The translations under genes and the position numbers were made by a program. From the NCBI GenBank assembly GCA_030737875.1, contig CM060926.1, positions 165,179,579 to 165,243,578 of the forward strand: 64,000 bases of DNA, given 5' to 3'. Numbering within the stretch: position 1 is the first letter of the stretch; each line of letters starts with the position of its first letter. The stretch is from Allium sativum. Its lineage: Eukaryota; Streptophyta; Magnoliopsida; Asparagales; Amaryllidaceae. Positions 1 through 12,933 of the stretch are shown one piece after another. The notes below the pieces were generated by a model, which searched no databases, was not told the origin of the DNA, and was given only the letters and a program-made list of their open reading frames with translations.

Positions 1-1300
1 AATGTAAATTTTAATGTTTCAACATTATTATTCATACAATGAATATTTTATATATTTTTCTTTACAATAAAAATGTGAATTTTGAAGTTTCAAAATTTTT
101 ATCCCTAACATAAATGACATTTTTATCCCTAACATAAATGATATTTTTATCTCTAACATAAATAACATTTTTAATCTAATGTAACATTTCTACCAAAAAT
201 GATATACTAACATAATATTTCCTAACCAAAATGATATTTTTAATCTAATGTGATATTTCTAACAAAAATGATATTTTTAATCTAATGTAACATTTCTAAC
301 AAAAATAATATTTTTTAATCTAATGTAACATTTCTAACATAAATGATAATGTTCTAATGTAACATTTCTAACATAAATGATAATGTTCTAATGTAACATT
401 TCTAACATAATTGGTAACATTTCTAACATAATTGATAATGTTCTAATGTAACATTTCTAACATAAATGATAATGTTCTAATGTAACATTTCTAACATAAT
501 TGATATTTTTATTCTAACATGACATTTTAATTAAAATGATATTTTTAATCTAACATGACATTTTTACTAAAATGATATTTTTAATCTAAGATGACATTTT
601 CATAATTTAATCTTAAGAAACTAAACTACATTAAAAATGTAATTTTTAATGTTCAATCCTTTTATTGAAAACTGAACTTCATTAAAAATGCAATTTTTAA
701 TGTGCAATCTTTTTATTAAAAACAATGAACGATGAAAATGATATTTTCCTATTCTAATCTTTTTAATGAAACAAAGTGACGATAAAAATATGATCTTTGA
801 TAACTAATCTTTTATTGCAACAAAATGGCAATAAAAATATGTTCTTTTATTTTAACTCTTTTTATTGTAACAAATTGACAATAAAAAATATAATCTTTTA
901 TTTCAACTCTTTTTATTCTATTCTTTATATTGCAACCAAATGAAAACAAAAATGTGAACTTTTTATTTTAATCTTTTTAATTGAAACAAGGTGACAATAA
1001 CAATAAAAAAATGTTCTTCTTTCTAATGAAACATGTTAAGTGACAAGTTCATGGATTCAATAAAAAGAATATTCTTATTGTAAAACAAACCTAATGTATT
1101 CTATGTTCATAGATTCAATAAAAATGATATTTTATTATTAAACAAAATCTGAACAAAAACCATGTTCATAATTTCAATAAAAAGTATATTTTTATTATTT
1201 CAAAACCCAAATCAAAGTTCATGGGTTCGATAAAGATGAGATTTTTATTTCAAAAACCAAATCATCATGGATTCAAATAAAAGAAGAATCTTTAATATAA
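1..1300. repeat. AT-rich hairpin-type tandem array of LTR E
   Basis: From 1 to about 620 the sequence is built from variants of 'AACATTTCTAACATAAATG' and 'ATAATGTTCT'. Arms such as CATTT/AAATG and AACATT/AATGTT face each other within a unit. From about 620 to 1300 the units drift to forms such as CAATAA...TTATTG (near 1058-1080). The array lies on the downstream side of the E promoter and leader, the same position as the arrays in B, F, G and H. Confidence 0.7.
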
Positions 1301-1639
1301 AATCAGATCTCATATATGATTTATAATAACGTACATACATGGATTTCATATAACGATAAATAATTCAATTTTAATTATAAGATCAGATATCTCACATTGA
1401 ATTTTTTTTCTGAATTTTCAACATGCTCTGTTTCAGTTCTGGTCTGTTTCGTGATGTAGAGATCTTCATGACAGTTCCAATGCAACTGTCGGTTTGGAAA
1501 ACGGACCTCGTATGTAAAAGATATATAATTTTAAACATTAATGATTTAATTGAAATAATTAAATATAATTAACTATCTAATTACATCATTAACCTTGTTA
1601 ATGATCTTCCCTGATAAAAGAAAATCTGGAACCCACGTT

Positions 1640-1900
1640 TAAAACTGTCGACTTCAAAATCCACTTGCCCCTCGCGTCTCAGGCCGCCGGAGTTCGATCC
1701 CTCGTCACCTCGTCGAAGCCCCGACCGTCGTCCACCTGTGCCAGCAACCGCGTATGGCTTAGCCTCCCATCCACGCTAGAAAACCCACCCAAAGTCCGCC
1801 ACTTTGTATCGCATTTTCCCCCAATTCTCACAACGAATCTCGATCAAATCCGTATGGAAATAAAGGCCTCAGAAATCTCTTTGATTTTGTTTTGGTAGTG
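1640..1900 (-). other. GC-rich leader module of LTR E
   Basis: This C-rich island (on the + strand) sits in otherwise AT-rich DNA, 100-400 bp downstream of the E TATA box in the sense direction. Its position matches modules in A, B, F, J and K, but the sequence differs. It contains a 77-codon open frame on + with no recognisable domain and no support as a gene. It may be an untranslated leader. Confidence 0.5.
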
Positions 1901-1989
1901 GAGTTCAATTTGATTTGGATTGTGGTGGATTAAGGATTGAAATCCGAACGAGAATGGCCATTGAAGGAGAGATGGCGGCTGTAGTGTAC

Positions 1990-2040
1990 GTATTAGGGTT
2001 AGGGTTGGACCGTATTTTCTAGTGTATTTATAATATAATA
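1990..2040 (-). promoter_or_regulatory. Candidate LTR promoter (TATA box and telo-box) of E
   Basis: In the minus sense a TATA-like ATTATAAATACAC (about 2022-2034) is followed by an AACCCTAACCCTAA telo-box (about 1993-2006) and then the GC-rich leader. The same order is seen in A. Transcription start is inferred, not shown. Confidence 0.45.
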
Positions 2041-2913
2041 ATATTTAATTCATTTATTTACAAAAAGGCCCGTTAACTTTTAGTAGCTCCAAATCCAGCC
2101 CAGCGAGTGATGCCCCTAGCCAAATACCTCTATTTCGGACTCAATGGACTAGATCCCGTCAGCCCGTTTGATCGTTTCAGCCCAATTGTCTTTATTTTAA
2201 CATATAAATCATTTAATTTGATCGTACATTTAATTTTTCTGATGCTACATACTGACTCTAAAAATTTCAGAAAAAATATTTTTAGTTATGTTTTGACGAT
2301 ACGGTCCTAACAAAATTAATTTCGTCGAATTTGGAGACCGTTTGAAAAATGGCCATTTTCAAATCGATTAAATTTGATTGAAATTGACAAAACACGTTTT
2401 CATTTTCCATGCTCACATATTAATTCTAAAAATTATGAATATTTAAACCTAGCAATAATTTGACATTCTGAATCCAACAAAAGCGGTTTCGTCGAAAACG
2501 GAGGTCGTTTGCAAAATGACTATTTTTAAGGACTATATTTAATATTAAAATATATATAAATTCTACAACGACTTTTCTAAATTTTAAACTGGACATAACT
2601 TATAATTTATAAAGTGGAATCTCAGTTTCTTACATCCGTTAGAAAGATATTATTAATCAGATTCAAATATTTCTTGTTTCGTCCGATTCTGATTTAAAAT
2701 GAATTCTGTATATTCATTTGAAATTTATAATCGAATTTTCGCCGCGCCATTTCAGGCTCGTTTTATAATTAAAATAAATTTATTCGTTCTAACTTCATTT
2801 TAAATAAATTTTCAGTCGTTATTATTTAAAACAAATCATTTTAAATATTCAAAATTCATTAAAATTGTTAAAATAAAAATTTTAAATTGGTTCTGATTTT
2901 CTGGGTAGTTACA

Positions 2914-5181
2914 GGAAAAACATACCTACCTAATCCCAAGCCATACTTTGGATGGAACAAAGATAACGACACCAATCCCATTTCATCGGTCCAGGGCAAT
3001 TTCTACCAATGATGAAATGTTACTTGCTTTTTACCCTCAATCCATACTGACATTCATTTAGGTAAGTTCTAATGATCATTATTAATCCTTTTTCATCTCA
3101 TTCATTAAAATCTTTACAAAAAGATTTATTAAAACTATAACTTAGTTTTAAATCTTCCAAATCATTATTCAATGATTATTTAACTTTGGAAGCCAATCTT
3201 TCTTAACTGGGTTAAAGAATAGATATTATTTAAAACATCGTTCACCACAAACCCAAAATCCAATTTGATATCAAATATAAAGCTTTAAATAGAAATCATA
3301 TCGACTCATATTCAACATCAATTCTAAAATCAACAAATACCGTATAGGGAATAACGATATAAATATCTTCAAAATTCCTCAATCGGCATCTATATAACTA
3401 CATAATCCAATTTTGAAATATCCGAAGATTATTTCCATTCAAATATAATATTCATATATTGGAAAAAAAACTTAACTTGGCCAAGTAATTGTTAACTTCA
3501 AACCGTTTAATTCCTTTTGTAAAATACCCAAATTTCACAAAATAGCTTTATACTATCCTGAATTAAATATACTTAGTCCAAATCACTTTTCAATCATTTA
3601 CTATGATTTATCGTAATTTTTCCCTGTTTTTAATAATTTAAAAATAGTTCAATTCATTAAAAACCAATTTTAGGTCATTAACATACTAGCACTGTTTTTT
3701 TTGAATTCTCAAAGTCTAACCATTAGATTTTTAAACTTTTCATGTCATTGGAAAGATCATTTTATTCCGAACCAAACATTTTTCTTTTCGGGAAAATCTG
3801 ATGGTTGGATCTCCCGGTACGTCAATTTGAAGTTAATGATCGAAATTGGTGAAAGGTCGCTGCGCGACTAGTCCTATTCGAACCATTTAAATAAACTTCA
3901 TCAAAAAACATATTTTATAAAATGTTTATATATTCGCTTTAAAAATGATTCAACAATTCAATTTTAAACCAAAATTGAATATTCTATATTATTATAATAT
4001 TAAAATAATAATATTTTCCAAAATATCACATTTTGAAATCCAAACTTTTCCAACATCCATTATAAAAATAATTAAAATCTATGGAAAAATACGTTCAAGT
4101 TAGAGACATCGTTTATATATGTAACTCAAATTCACATTTTGAATTTATTATTCAAAACCCAATTTGAATTTAAAACAAGTCATTTTAACCCAAATTTCTT
4201 TCAAATCCATTTCAATCATTTTCAAAAATTGTTTGAAATTACATCAACTCCATATTCATATCGTTTTGGATTTATAAATCCAATTTCCATCTTTTAATCA
4301 AATCCAATTTAAATGAATGTAAAATTCATTTAAATTTCCAATAAAATGAATCATTTTTCCAAATCTCGTATTTGTGGTGTACATTCTTTTGTCAACCATA
4401 CAAACATATCCATATTAACTACCATCCATCAAATATTTATAATATAAGCGTATTTCAATCGACAATGCTTATGTTCATAGTTTAGTATTAGTAACTTTAA
4501 ACATCAATCGTCAACCACGAAGCAAACATTTCAATCACAGGCAATCAATACATATTCAGATATGAATATAATAACATATAAAATCAGTTTGAGTGAGAGT
4601 CCTCATATTGATCGGTTTGAAATCGTTATAAAATGATTATTTTAATCAAATTAAACTGAACGTTTAATTTAACTAAAAATTGCAACTAGCTCCAAATGCC
4701 TCCTCTTTACCGCGAAGGTCTTGTTTCTACGGTTCCAATGCTTCCAGTTTTGTTGGATCCTGATATTTTTTGAACAAGTTATGAGTTTTTGAACCTTGAA
4801 TAATTTAATAAGTTATTAACTAAAATAATTATTTAATTAATTTAATTAATCCTCTTCCTAACCCTCTCTATCGTTCGTTGCAATTCCAGGTTTCACCGAA
4901 CCCAAACCGCGCTTCCCTCATCCAAAACGCACGCCATCACGAGTTGCGGGAGTAGATCAGATGTCGCCACCGAAGCCCTCACCTACCACCGAAAACACTA
5001 TCCAACTCCCAACCCCATAGCCCCTCGAAATCCGGTCCAAAGTTGCGCCCTTTGAGCCCGAAATTCGCGCGAGATACAGTACCAAATCAGACCATCACCA
5101 TATAGATTTGAAGCTCGTAAAAATCTCTAAAATTTTTGTATTACAAGTATTCATTAATTCTTTGTGGATTGGAAAAGATTA
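2914..5181 (-). mobile_element. 3' LTR of A, fragment between E and B
   Basis: It aligns over its length with about 15320-17635 of A's 5' LTR, including the pyrimidine-rich leader near 4860-5100 and the 'gtgagagt' region near 4593. It is cut on the right at 5181 by insertion B, whose TSD GATTA is its last five bases. On the left it abuts E at 2913/2914. Confidence 0.85.
5177..5181. repeat. TSD of B, left copy (GATTA)
   Basis: GATTA directly precedes TGTAACGG and is repeated at 11461-11465 directly after ATTACA. The corresponding site in A's 5' LTR (near 17635) has a single copy of the flanking sequence. Confidence 0.93.
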
Positions 5182-5194
5182 TGTAACGGCTGGA

Positions 5195-5223
5195 AATTTC
5201 CGACTCCTCGAGAGTCGGAAATT
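5195..5223. repeat. 12-bp-arm hairpin at the sense-3' end of LTR B
   Basis: Arms AATTTCCGACTC and GAGTCGGAAATT are perfect complements around a 5-base loop. The hairpin lies 13 bases from the end of the LTR. It is not present in the same form in F or G, so it is particular to this copy or subfamily. Confidence 0.8.
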
Positions 5224-5560
5224 CCGAGACGTTAGTGAAAGAATTTAGAAGGTGAGAAAGAAAAGATAGAACTAATAGAATAGAAGAAGAAGAAGAACAT
5301 CAGAATCATCAGAGTAACACGAATCTCACAGCGGAACGAATAACATATAATATATAACATAACTTTGAAGTAAACAGTTATATATATACAATAGTACCTT
5401 TTAGAGTACAACACTTACAACACAGCGGAAATAACTATAGCTATAAAATCTTGCAGCCTCCTGCTCCAAGCTCTCCAAGTATATCTGTAAATCCCGACTA
5501 CTTGACTGCCCGTACAAATTTAGGCACCCAAGAGTTTAGGGAAAACAACAAAGTAAACTC

Positions 5561-5588
5561 CGGGTCAGTCATGGGACTGGTATGAGTA
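5561..5588 (-). other. Conserved CAGTC-box in LTR B
   Basis: This is the minus-strand copy of CCAGTCCCATGACTGACC, with ATACCAGTCCC upstream and CGGAGTTTA downstream in the sense direction. The box occurs once per LTR in nearly every LTR here. Confidence 0.85.
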
Positions 5589-7369
5589 AAATAGTTTAAA
5601 ACAGGTATAGGATATCTCATAAGACCACGCCGTGAATACGGAACGGTTTTTTCCCTTATGAGTATCTGAACAACTTTGACAAGCAATATCATTGTGATAT
5701 TATAATAATGTCTAAGTACAAATAGGTATCAATCTAGCAGAAACGCTTGCATCTCACGTTCTACGTACATAGTATAAAATCATAAACCACAGGGCGCTTA
5801 TCGAAGAATGGATTCCAACAGACAAGGTATGGGAGCACCTTCTGAATAGTGTACTCTAGAGGTGATACACTCAGGGTTCAACAAGAACGTCTTGCAGCCC
5901 GGCCACACATGACCGCTCACTCATTTAGCTTGAGTGTCGCGAATATATTGCCACCACGGTTATAGGCCATCAAACCGTCATCCGAAGATACAAAATCAAA
6001 AAGAAGTATAAATATGAATATTTTCTAGATCGGTGACAATACACCCTGCTTGGGGATGACCCAACTAGCCATGCTGCCTAGCCCAACTTTTGTTACTTCC
6101 TGGTGTGAGGCTAGAAGCTACGTCTATCTTCAGAACATCTGATCACCATTCACTTTGAATGCCACATTGTCATACCCGCCAAATCACAAATTGACTTATC
6201 CAAAAATAACACAGGTATACAGCTAAGAGAAACGAATTCCTCCGCCACCAAATGTGGATACGTTTGAACAGATCAACTTACGCGATCCATTGGATATACT
6301 CTGTCAGACCTTCTTCCATATACGTTGTCCTGGGACTGGACAAACCGAAGGCACTATTCAGTATATCCATCTTAGTCACTGTTATCTAAGACTTATACAA
6401 CAGCCCTTGCACTTTACTCCGTCTTCAATTTATCTTTGGCAGATATTGCTCGCAACGCTTATGCCAATACAGAGTGGTTCTTTGGAAAATAATCCAACCG
6501 GTCTCTCCATATTAACAACGTTAAAATGGTAAAAACTTTGATAGTCTGTGATTTAACTATCAAATGAAAACATGTCGGTGTACAAACAACGATCTTATTT
6601 CCAAATGGGAATTCGATCGATCAATCATCATATGTTCATATTTCCTTATTTCATATATTTAGAAAATATATGTTATAAATCATTGGAAAACATTTCCATA
6701 ACTTATTTTCACATCACTATTATTTCGCAACTATCAGTCCCTATCTGTAACTAGTATGAGAACAATTCTCTAAGTATCAATCCGGAAGGTCGAAACCAAC
6801 ATCAGATCGTCACTTAGAAAACCGTTCAACTTACCCTCTCCAGTCAGTTTCTAAATTTGCTTAACTCTATTGATTAAATTCTTATCATGAAAACATTTCA
6901 TTTTCTATGTTTAGAAAACATATCTGACTATATTTGGAAAACGTTTCCAAAACTCATTTACGGATTTCCAATGAACGTTGTATAAAACATCGTTACGCTT
7001 AATCCATTAATCGCTTATTCCATAACTTTATTCCTAATCAACCTTTTAGATCGAACCACAACTATTCCTTTGTCAATTCTGAAGTCAATTAAGTTGGGGT
7101 ATAATTACCTCGCAGACCTTAATTGAACAACGTCCTTTACTGTGAAATAGATGAAGCTCATCACTCACTTTTCCAATCATCTGTTTACGCAAATTCGCGA
7201 ATTCAGGTTACAAATCTACTTCTTATATGAAAACGTTTGATTATAACTATAACGTTATAATTCCTACTTCTGCAATATCTAACCTAAATTATAACTTTAT
7301 CTCCTAACTCGAATAATTTAACAGACACCTAATTTCTAAATCAATAACTAAATCTTGATTTAAACCCTG

Positions 7370-9190
7370 GAAAGTAAATAGTACTTTCCCGAATTCGCTA
7401 TAATCGAATTCGACGTATAACTCTCTTTCGAGTAATCTCTGTTTGATTAACTCTTCTTCGAATAACCTATATTCGATTATCTCTCTTCGAATAGCTCATA
7501 TTCGAAATCTCTCTCTTTCGAATAAACAATATCCGATCTCTTTCTTTCGAATATGCTATATTCGAAAATCTCCTTTCGATTTACTAATCGATAACTCCCT
7601 TCGATCAAACTAAAATCGATAACTCCTTTAACTCTATTCGAATAACTAATATTCGACTAACTCCTTTGGATCGACTCATTTGATTAACTCCTTCGAATAA
7701 CTAATTCGAATAACTTACCTTCGAATAACCAATATTCAATTTACTCTAACTCGATTAACTTAATTCTAATCGATTTACTCCATTTCGATTCAACTTAATT
7801 CAAATCGATTAACTTAACTCAAATTGATTAACTCCTTTCGAATAACTAAATTCGATTTAACTCTAATTGAATAACTAATATTCAATTAACTCTTACGTGT
7901 TTAACTCTATTTGAATAAGTAATTCGAATCACTCTAATGTGTTTAACTCTATTCAAATATCTAATTTGAATAACTCATTTCGAATAACTAAATTCGATTA
8001 ACTCTTTTAACTTTACTCGAATAACTATATTCGATTAACACCTTCTTTCGAATAACTATATTCGATTTACTCTTCGACTAACTCCTTTGGATTAACTAAC
8101 TTCGAATAACTCCTTTGGATTAGCTAACTTCGAATAACTCCTTTGGATTAACTAACTTCGAATAACCAATATTCGATAACTACTCTTCAAATAAATAATA
8201 TTCGGTAACTCTTCTCAAATGAATAACATTTGATTTCTCCACTCGAATAAACTATATTCGATAACTCTTCTCAAATGAATAACATTTGATTTCTCCACTC
8301 GAATAAACTATATTTGATAACTCTTCTCAAATGAATAACATTTGATTTCTCCACTCGAACAAACTATATTCGATTACTCTTCCCTTGAATACACTATATT
8401 CGATAACTCTACTTCGCATAAGTGATATTTGGTAACTCTACTCGATTAACTCCACTTGGATAACTCTAACCGGTCAACTCTAACTGGTCAACTCTAACTG
8501 GTCAACTCAACTGGTTTAACCTAACTGGTTAACTCTAACTGGTCACCTCAACTGGTTTAACCTAACTGGTTAACTCTAACTGGTCACCTCTAATTAGTCA
8601 ACTCTAACTGGTCAACTCTAACAGGTCAACTCTAACTGGTCAACTCAACTGGTTTAACTCAAATGGTTTACCCTAACTTGATTTACTTGTCTCGATTAAC
8701 TGAACTAATCCACTTAGTTTAACTTAGTTAATTCACGTTGATTAACTCTAGCCGGTTCACTTAGTTTAACTCAACTAATTTACTTCGATTAACCACTTAG
8801 TTAACTTAACTAATTCACATCGATAAATCCTTTAGTTTAACTTAACTAATTCACATCGATTAATCCTTTAGTTTAACTTAACTAATTCACATCGATTTAT
8901 CCTTTAGTTTAACTTAACTAATTCACATCGATTAATCATTTAGTTTAACTTAACAAATTCACTTTGATTCACCGCATAGTTTAACTTAACTGATTTACTT
9001 TGGTTAACTTAACCAATTACTTTGATTAACTCGACTAACTCGCTTTGGTTAACCTAACCAATTACTTTGTTTAACTCGACTAACTCGCTTTGGTTAACCT
9101 AACCAATTACTTTGTTTAACTCGACTAACTTGCTTTGGTCAACCTTACCAATTACTTTGTTTAATCCTTTATACTCGATTAACAAATATT
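7370..9190. repeat. Degenerate TTCGAATA/TATTCGA hairpin array of LTR B
   Basis: About 1.8 kb of short units of roughly 20-35 bp, such as TCGAATA-aact-TATTCGA and CAAATG-aataa-CATTTG. Both arms change together between units. The array grades into CTAACTGGTCAACT runs (8460-8640) and longer units around TTTAGTTTAACTTAACTAAT (8820-9130). The array in F (48620-49520) has similar units at the same LTR position but is about half as long. Confidence 0.85.
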
Positions 9191-9426
9191 TCTCCTTTAT
9201 ACTCAAAATCCCCTTTTCTTTATAATATAAAATCCATCGATTTTATGTAAATACATTATTTTCAAATTTATAGTTTGAAAATCTCTTTCTATATCCTGGT
9301 ATTTCTTATGGTTTTTAACACATCATCTAACAACGATGAATATCGTCCAACCACACATAATCACAATAGATTATATATATCGCATTTATATATCACAATA
9401 CATAAATTACAGTAAAAATAACTGTT

Positions 9427-9448
9427 GAGGAATCTAGTTGGATTCCTC
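9427..9448 (-). other. Covarying stem-loop after the acceptor-like site, LTR B
   Basis: GAGGAATC and GATTCCTC pair around a 6-base loop. The equivalent stem in G is GAGGGATCC/GGATCCCTC, so the pair changes are compensated. The flanking sense sequence TGCAGGGAAACAGG is shared with F and G. Confidence 0.7.
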
Positions 9449-9460
9449 CAACCTGTTTCC

Positions 9461-9530
9461 CTGCACCACAGATGTTAGACAACACTGGTATAATATTCTG
9501 ATAAGCAGAATCAGCATATAAATATTTATC

Positions 9531-9571
<41 letters not shown>

Positions 9572-9689
9572 CACTAACTGACTAGCAGTTCAATCAAACA
9601 GTCAACACACAGTCAAACAGACAATAGTTAACAGTTCTAAGAATACACTGTAAAAATAGAACTATTTAGAGTTGGTGAGTTTTACTCAC
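9461..9689 (-). other. Candidate intron in LTR B
   Basis: In the minus sense it starts GTGAGTAAAA, inside the inverted repeat GTGAGT/ACTCAC (9675-9689). It ends TCTAACATCTGTGGTGCAG, with a branch-point-like CTAAC. The implied length is 229 bases. Both ends are conserved in F and G. Splicing is inferred from consensus only. Confidence 0.4.
9535..9569. repeat. (TA)n microsatellite
   Basis: An uninterrupted TA tract of about 35 bases inside the candidate LTR B segment between stem-loop and donor site. Confidence 0.95.
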
Positions 9690-9959
9690 ATTTGGACGAT
9701 CATCGTCACTGACGATAACCATCGCTTTATTCATCTAGACAATTTATTTTGCTATAAATTGTGACGGACTCCAATTGACTCGCGGTCAGTTTCAATCCGT
9801 AGCCACCGTCCATACGATCTTAACGCAACTGACGGTTCTCGATTTCGACTCCGTGTGAGCTGGATATCGCGTAAAGAAGTTAACACATTTTAATTAAACT
9901 TAAAACTTAATTAATATTCTCCTTTGGGCCTCAACACTATTACCTTGGCCCAACCAATA

Positions 9960-10500
9960 CCTTAAACCCGTCAGGCCCTATTCCCTCTCTTCTCCAAAAA
10001 CATCGGTCTCCAGTACTCCCGAACACAGCTCCACCAATTAGCTGACTTCCTCCCTTAACCCTCCTCCCATTCTTCAACCGAAATCAACACGAGTGCCTCC
10101 ATTTTCATCTCCTTCGAAAATCACACCTCTCCATACCCTCGATGTTGAGCTCGAGTGTTCCTTTCCTGCCGCGACTCCCAGGTGCTCGACGCTGCTACAG
10201 GGAACTCACGATCCCAATTTACTTCGAATACAACCAAACTTCACCATTTGCTGCTCCTGACCACCTTAAACACCATTGCACCCTTCGAAACAGGACTCGA
10301 CGCCCCCAATATCCTGATTTTCCAAACCCTAGTTCACTGCCTCGTGCTCCAGACCTGGTGCGAGTTGCACAGAAAGAGTACTAGGCGGTAGCAAATGCTC
10401 CAGTGATCCCATTCATATATGCGAATTGATTTTAGGAGTTTGTTTTTGATTTCTTCTTTGGGAAAATTGTTTGCTGTGTTGGTTGGATGGTTTATATAGG
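9960..10500 (-). promoter_or_regulatory. TATA box and GC-rich leader of LTR B
   Basis: On the minus strand CCTATATAAACC (10490-10500) is followed about 100 bp downstream by a GC-rich block (about 10390 to 9960). That block carries short overlapping frames (80 and 78 codons on +) without recognisable domains. The order TATA, leader, GTGAG site matches K, F and A. The block might include captured host sequence, but I recognise none. Confidence 0.45.
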
Positions 10501-11460
10501 TTGATTGTGGTAGGTGAGAGTTGTGGTTGGGAATACAGGCTGTGTGGCCTTCTGTGGATCCAAAGAAAATGGGGGGAATATTTTCAATTTGATTTTCTAT
10601 TTTATTTTATCGTTTTAATAAGCTTCTCTCGTCCTTAAAAATCACTGCGACCGCATATGATATCCAAAAATCACGAAACTGGACATGTAGCTAGAGTTCG
10701 ACATTACGATCCCAACGAAACTAGTTTCGTCGAATTCTGACTCCGCATGCTCATACAACGTATTTTTAACTGTCAAAATACTGACTGTTTCTCACTCTAA
10801 AAATCCGTACGGCCAAACAGTGACTCTAAAAATCACGAAACTGGAAACCTAACAACTATTCGACATTGCGGATCCAACAAAATTAGTTTCGTCGAATTCC
10901 GACTTCGTTTGCACAAGTGGCTATTTTTAACGCTTTGAATGACCCATTTAAATATATAAATATATTTAAATAAATTAAATTAAATATAAATAAATTTATA
11001 TTATCGTATATATTCACAGTGGAATACCATACAGCTCCAGAATATTCCTGTATATATTTACAACTCGATATTACATCGTCAGAGTTATATCGACGCTCGA
11101 TTTCTATTTATATCCTTATTTAAAATAAAATTAAACCGTTATGGTCAGGGCGCTGCATTTCTGATAATTTAATTTGGACGTAACTCAAAATCTACACGAC
11201 GAAATCCCGATCTTTCTCTTCCACTAGAAAGATATACTCCACCAGCTCCACACGTTTCTTGTTTCACAGAAATCCGACTTATAACGAATCCTGTATATTC
11301 AGTTGAAGTTCGAATCGCCAAATAGCGAACTGCCGCGCCATTTCGAGCTCGATTATAATTATATTATAAATTATACGTTCGACTATCGTTTATTTAATAT
11401 ATTCGTTATTTAAATAATTAAATAACTTAATTTTTATACCTTACAAAACGCGCCATTACA

Positions 11461-11465
11461 GATTA
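11461..11465. repeat. TSD of B, right copy (GATTA)
   Basis: This is the second copy of the 5-bp duplication that brackets solo LTR B. Confidence 0.93.
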
Positions 11466-12625
11466 AAGGATTAAATTTCGAAATTTCTGGCTAAGGATGA
11501 AGAGGGTGGCTGCTGCGTTGTGTTAGGTTAGGGTTTTGATTATAAATGGGTATATGTAATATAATTAATTATTTTCTTGCTTAACCGTGAAGTTTAACGC
11601 TCTGAACTCCAAACAAATCTCAACGACTAGCTTCCCCAGCCAAATATCCCTATTTCGGACACAATGGAATAGGCTTCGGAAGCTAATTCGATCGTTTTAA
11701 TTAGTTTTTATCAAAATTAAAATATATGTCAATATAAGGTTAAATATTGAACTTCAACGTGCGTTTTAATTTGCCACGACCACATACTAACTCCAAAAAT
11801 TACGAAGTTTGTAATCTCGCTATGTTTCATGAATACGATTCTAAAAAAATTTATTTCGTCGATTTCGAAGACCATTTAAAAAAATTGCCTTATTACTAGC
11901 TATATTGAATTATAACTGAATCTCAACATGCGTTAAAATTTCGTATGCTTACATACGAGCTCCAATTGACTTGAAATTTTAAACTTAACAATAATATGAT
12001 GTTTCAGATCAGACAAATTGGTTTTGTCGAGCACATACGTCGTTTGAAAAATGATTATTTATAAGGCTTAAATAAAACCAATAAAATATAAGCAAATTCG
12101 AAAACAGTTCAAATAGATAATAATAAATTAATATTATTATTTATATCCAAATAGAATACTATATAGCTCCAAAACAACAAAATTGAGCTTATAACTCAAT
12201 ATTCTCAAAATTCTAGTCTAATCATTATTCAATTTATAATAAAATACTTTTATTTTATTTAATAAATCATTATTATTTATAAACGATTTCATAGCGACTA
12301 TTCAAAAATTTGATTTGGACATAACTCATAACTTAATAACATGAATTCTCAAATTTTCACTTTCACTAGAAAGATATAAATCAATAGATCCTAACGTTTC
12401 TTGTTTTGCAGAAATCCTAATTATATCGAATTATGTACATTCATTTAAAGTTCAAAAAATAATATTACGAACTACTGCAATGTTACGAGCTCATTTTATA
12501 ATTAATATAAACTTATATGTACAAACTTCATTTTAAATAAAATCTATGTCGTTAATTCTCAAAATAAATTGTTTTAAATATTTAATTTCCATTAAATATT
12601 TTGTAATAAATTTTAGGTTGTTACA
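11466..12625 (-). mobile_element. 3' LTR of A, sense-5' fragment
   Basis: It continues A's 3' LTR to the right of B and ends GGTTGTTACA, so the sense start is TGTAACAACC. It aligns with 17640-18808 of the 5' LTR, including the TATA and telo-box region near 11526-11570. The polypurine tract follows immediately. Confidence 0.88.
11520..11570 (-). promoter_or_regulatory. TATA/telo-box region of A's 3' LTR
   Basis: In the minus sense an AT-rich ATTACATATACCC and TTTATAATC stretch precedes AAAACCCTAACC. The equivalent in the 5' LTR is at 17700-17740. Confidence 0.4.
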
Positions 12626-12640
12626 ATCTCCCCCTTAAAA
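12626..12640 (-). other. Polypurine tract of A
   Basis: In the minus sense TTTTAAGGGGGAGAT directly precedes the 3' LTR start TGTAACAACC. It marks plus-strand DNA priming and fixes the element's orientation. Confidence 0.88.
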
Positions 12641-12889
12641 GGATTTCGTCCTCGAAATCGAAGATGGAACTTAAGGTCATTTACTTAACCAACTCACCAT
12701 AACCACCTTTGTACGGGTTGACTGGTACAACTATAACTTGCCTCACAGGGCCTCATCGATAAAAAGGAAAATCCAAAACCAATCGACTCATAAAATCATC
12801 AGACCGAGTAAATACAATAAATATGTACCTTTGTGTCGGGCAAGCAATGTTATTCCTTTTCTCAACTTCCATTCAATAACTTGTCCAAC

Positions 12890-12933
<44 letters not shown>
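12890..12933. repeat. (TA)n microsatellite in A's internal domain
   Basis: A tract of alternating T and A, broken once by TATG near 12904. Confidence 0.95.

Larger units (their letters stand above)
1..2913 (-). mobile_element. Element E: partial LTR inserted in the 3' LTR of A
   Basis: This is the sense-5' part of a large LTR on the minus strand. Its right edge ends in GGGTAGTTACA, giving a sense start of TGTAACTACCC, and A's LTR sequence resumes immediately after it. The last 330 bp match the reverse complement of the start of LTR K (21040 onward), including the same block around the 'ATTTCTTGTTT' and 'GCGCCATTTC' motifs. The left end lies outside the window, so the expected left copy of TSD GGAAA (2914-2918) cannot be checked. 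It could be a solo LTR or the edge of a full element. No coding capacity is visible. Confidence 0.8.
5182..11460 (-). mobile_element. Element B: 6.3-kb solo LTR inside A's 3' LTR
   Basis: It begins TGTAACGGCTGG and ends GCGCCATTACA. It is flanked by perfect 5-bp duplications GATTA (5177-5181 and 11461-11465), and A's LTR continues without loss across them. I see no primer-binding site, polypurine tract or second LTR, so it is a solo LTR. The minus orientation follows from the CAGTC-box (5561-5588), and long stretches match the LTRs of F and, in reverse complement, G. It contains a TATA box, leader, GTGAG donor-like site, covarying stem-loop and a long TTCGAATA-type array. Confidence 0.93.

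Noticed and set aside
1992..2006. Telomere-type TTAGGG/TTTAGGG repeat
   Set aside because: Only two short units next to a TATA box; best read as a telo-box promoter motif, not telomeric DNA.
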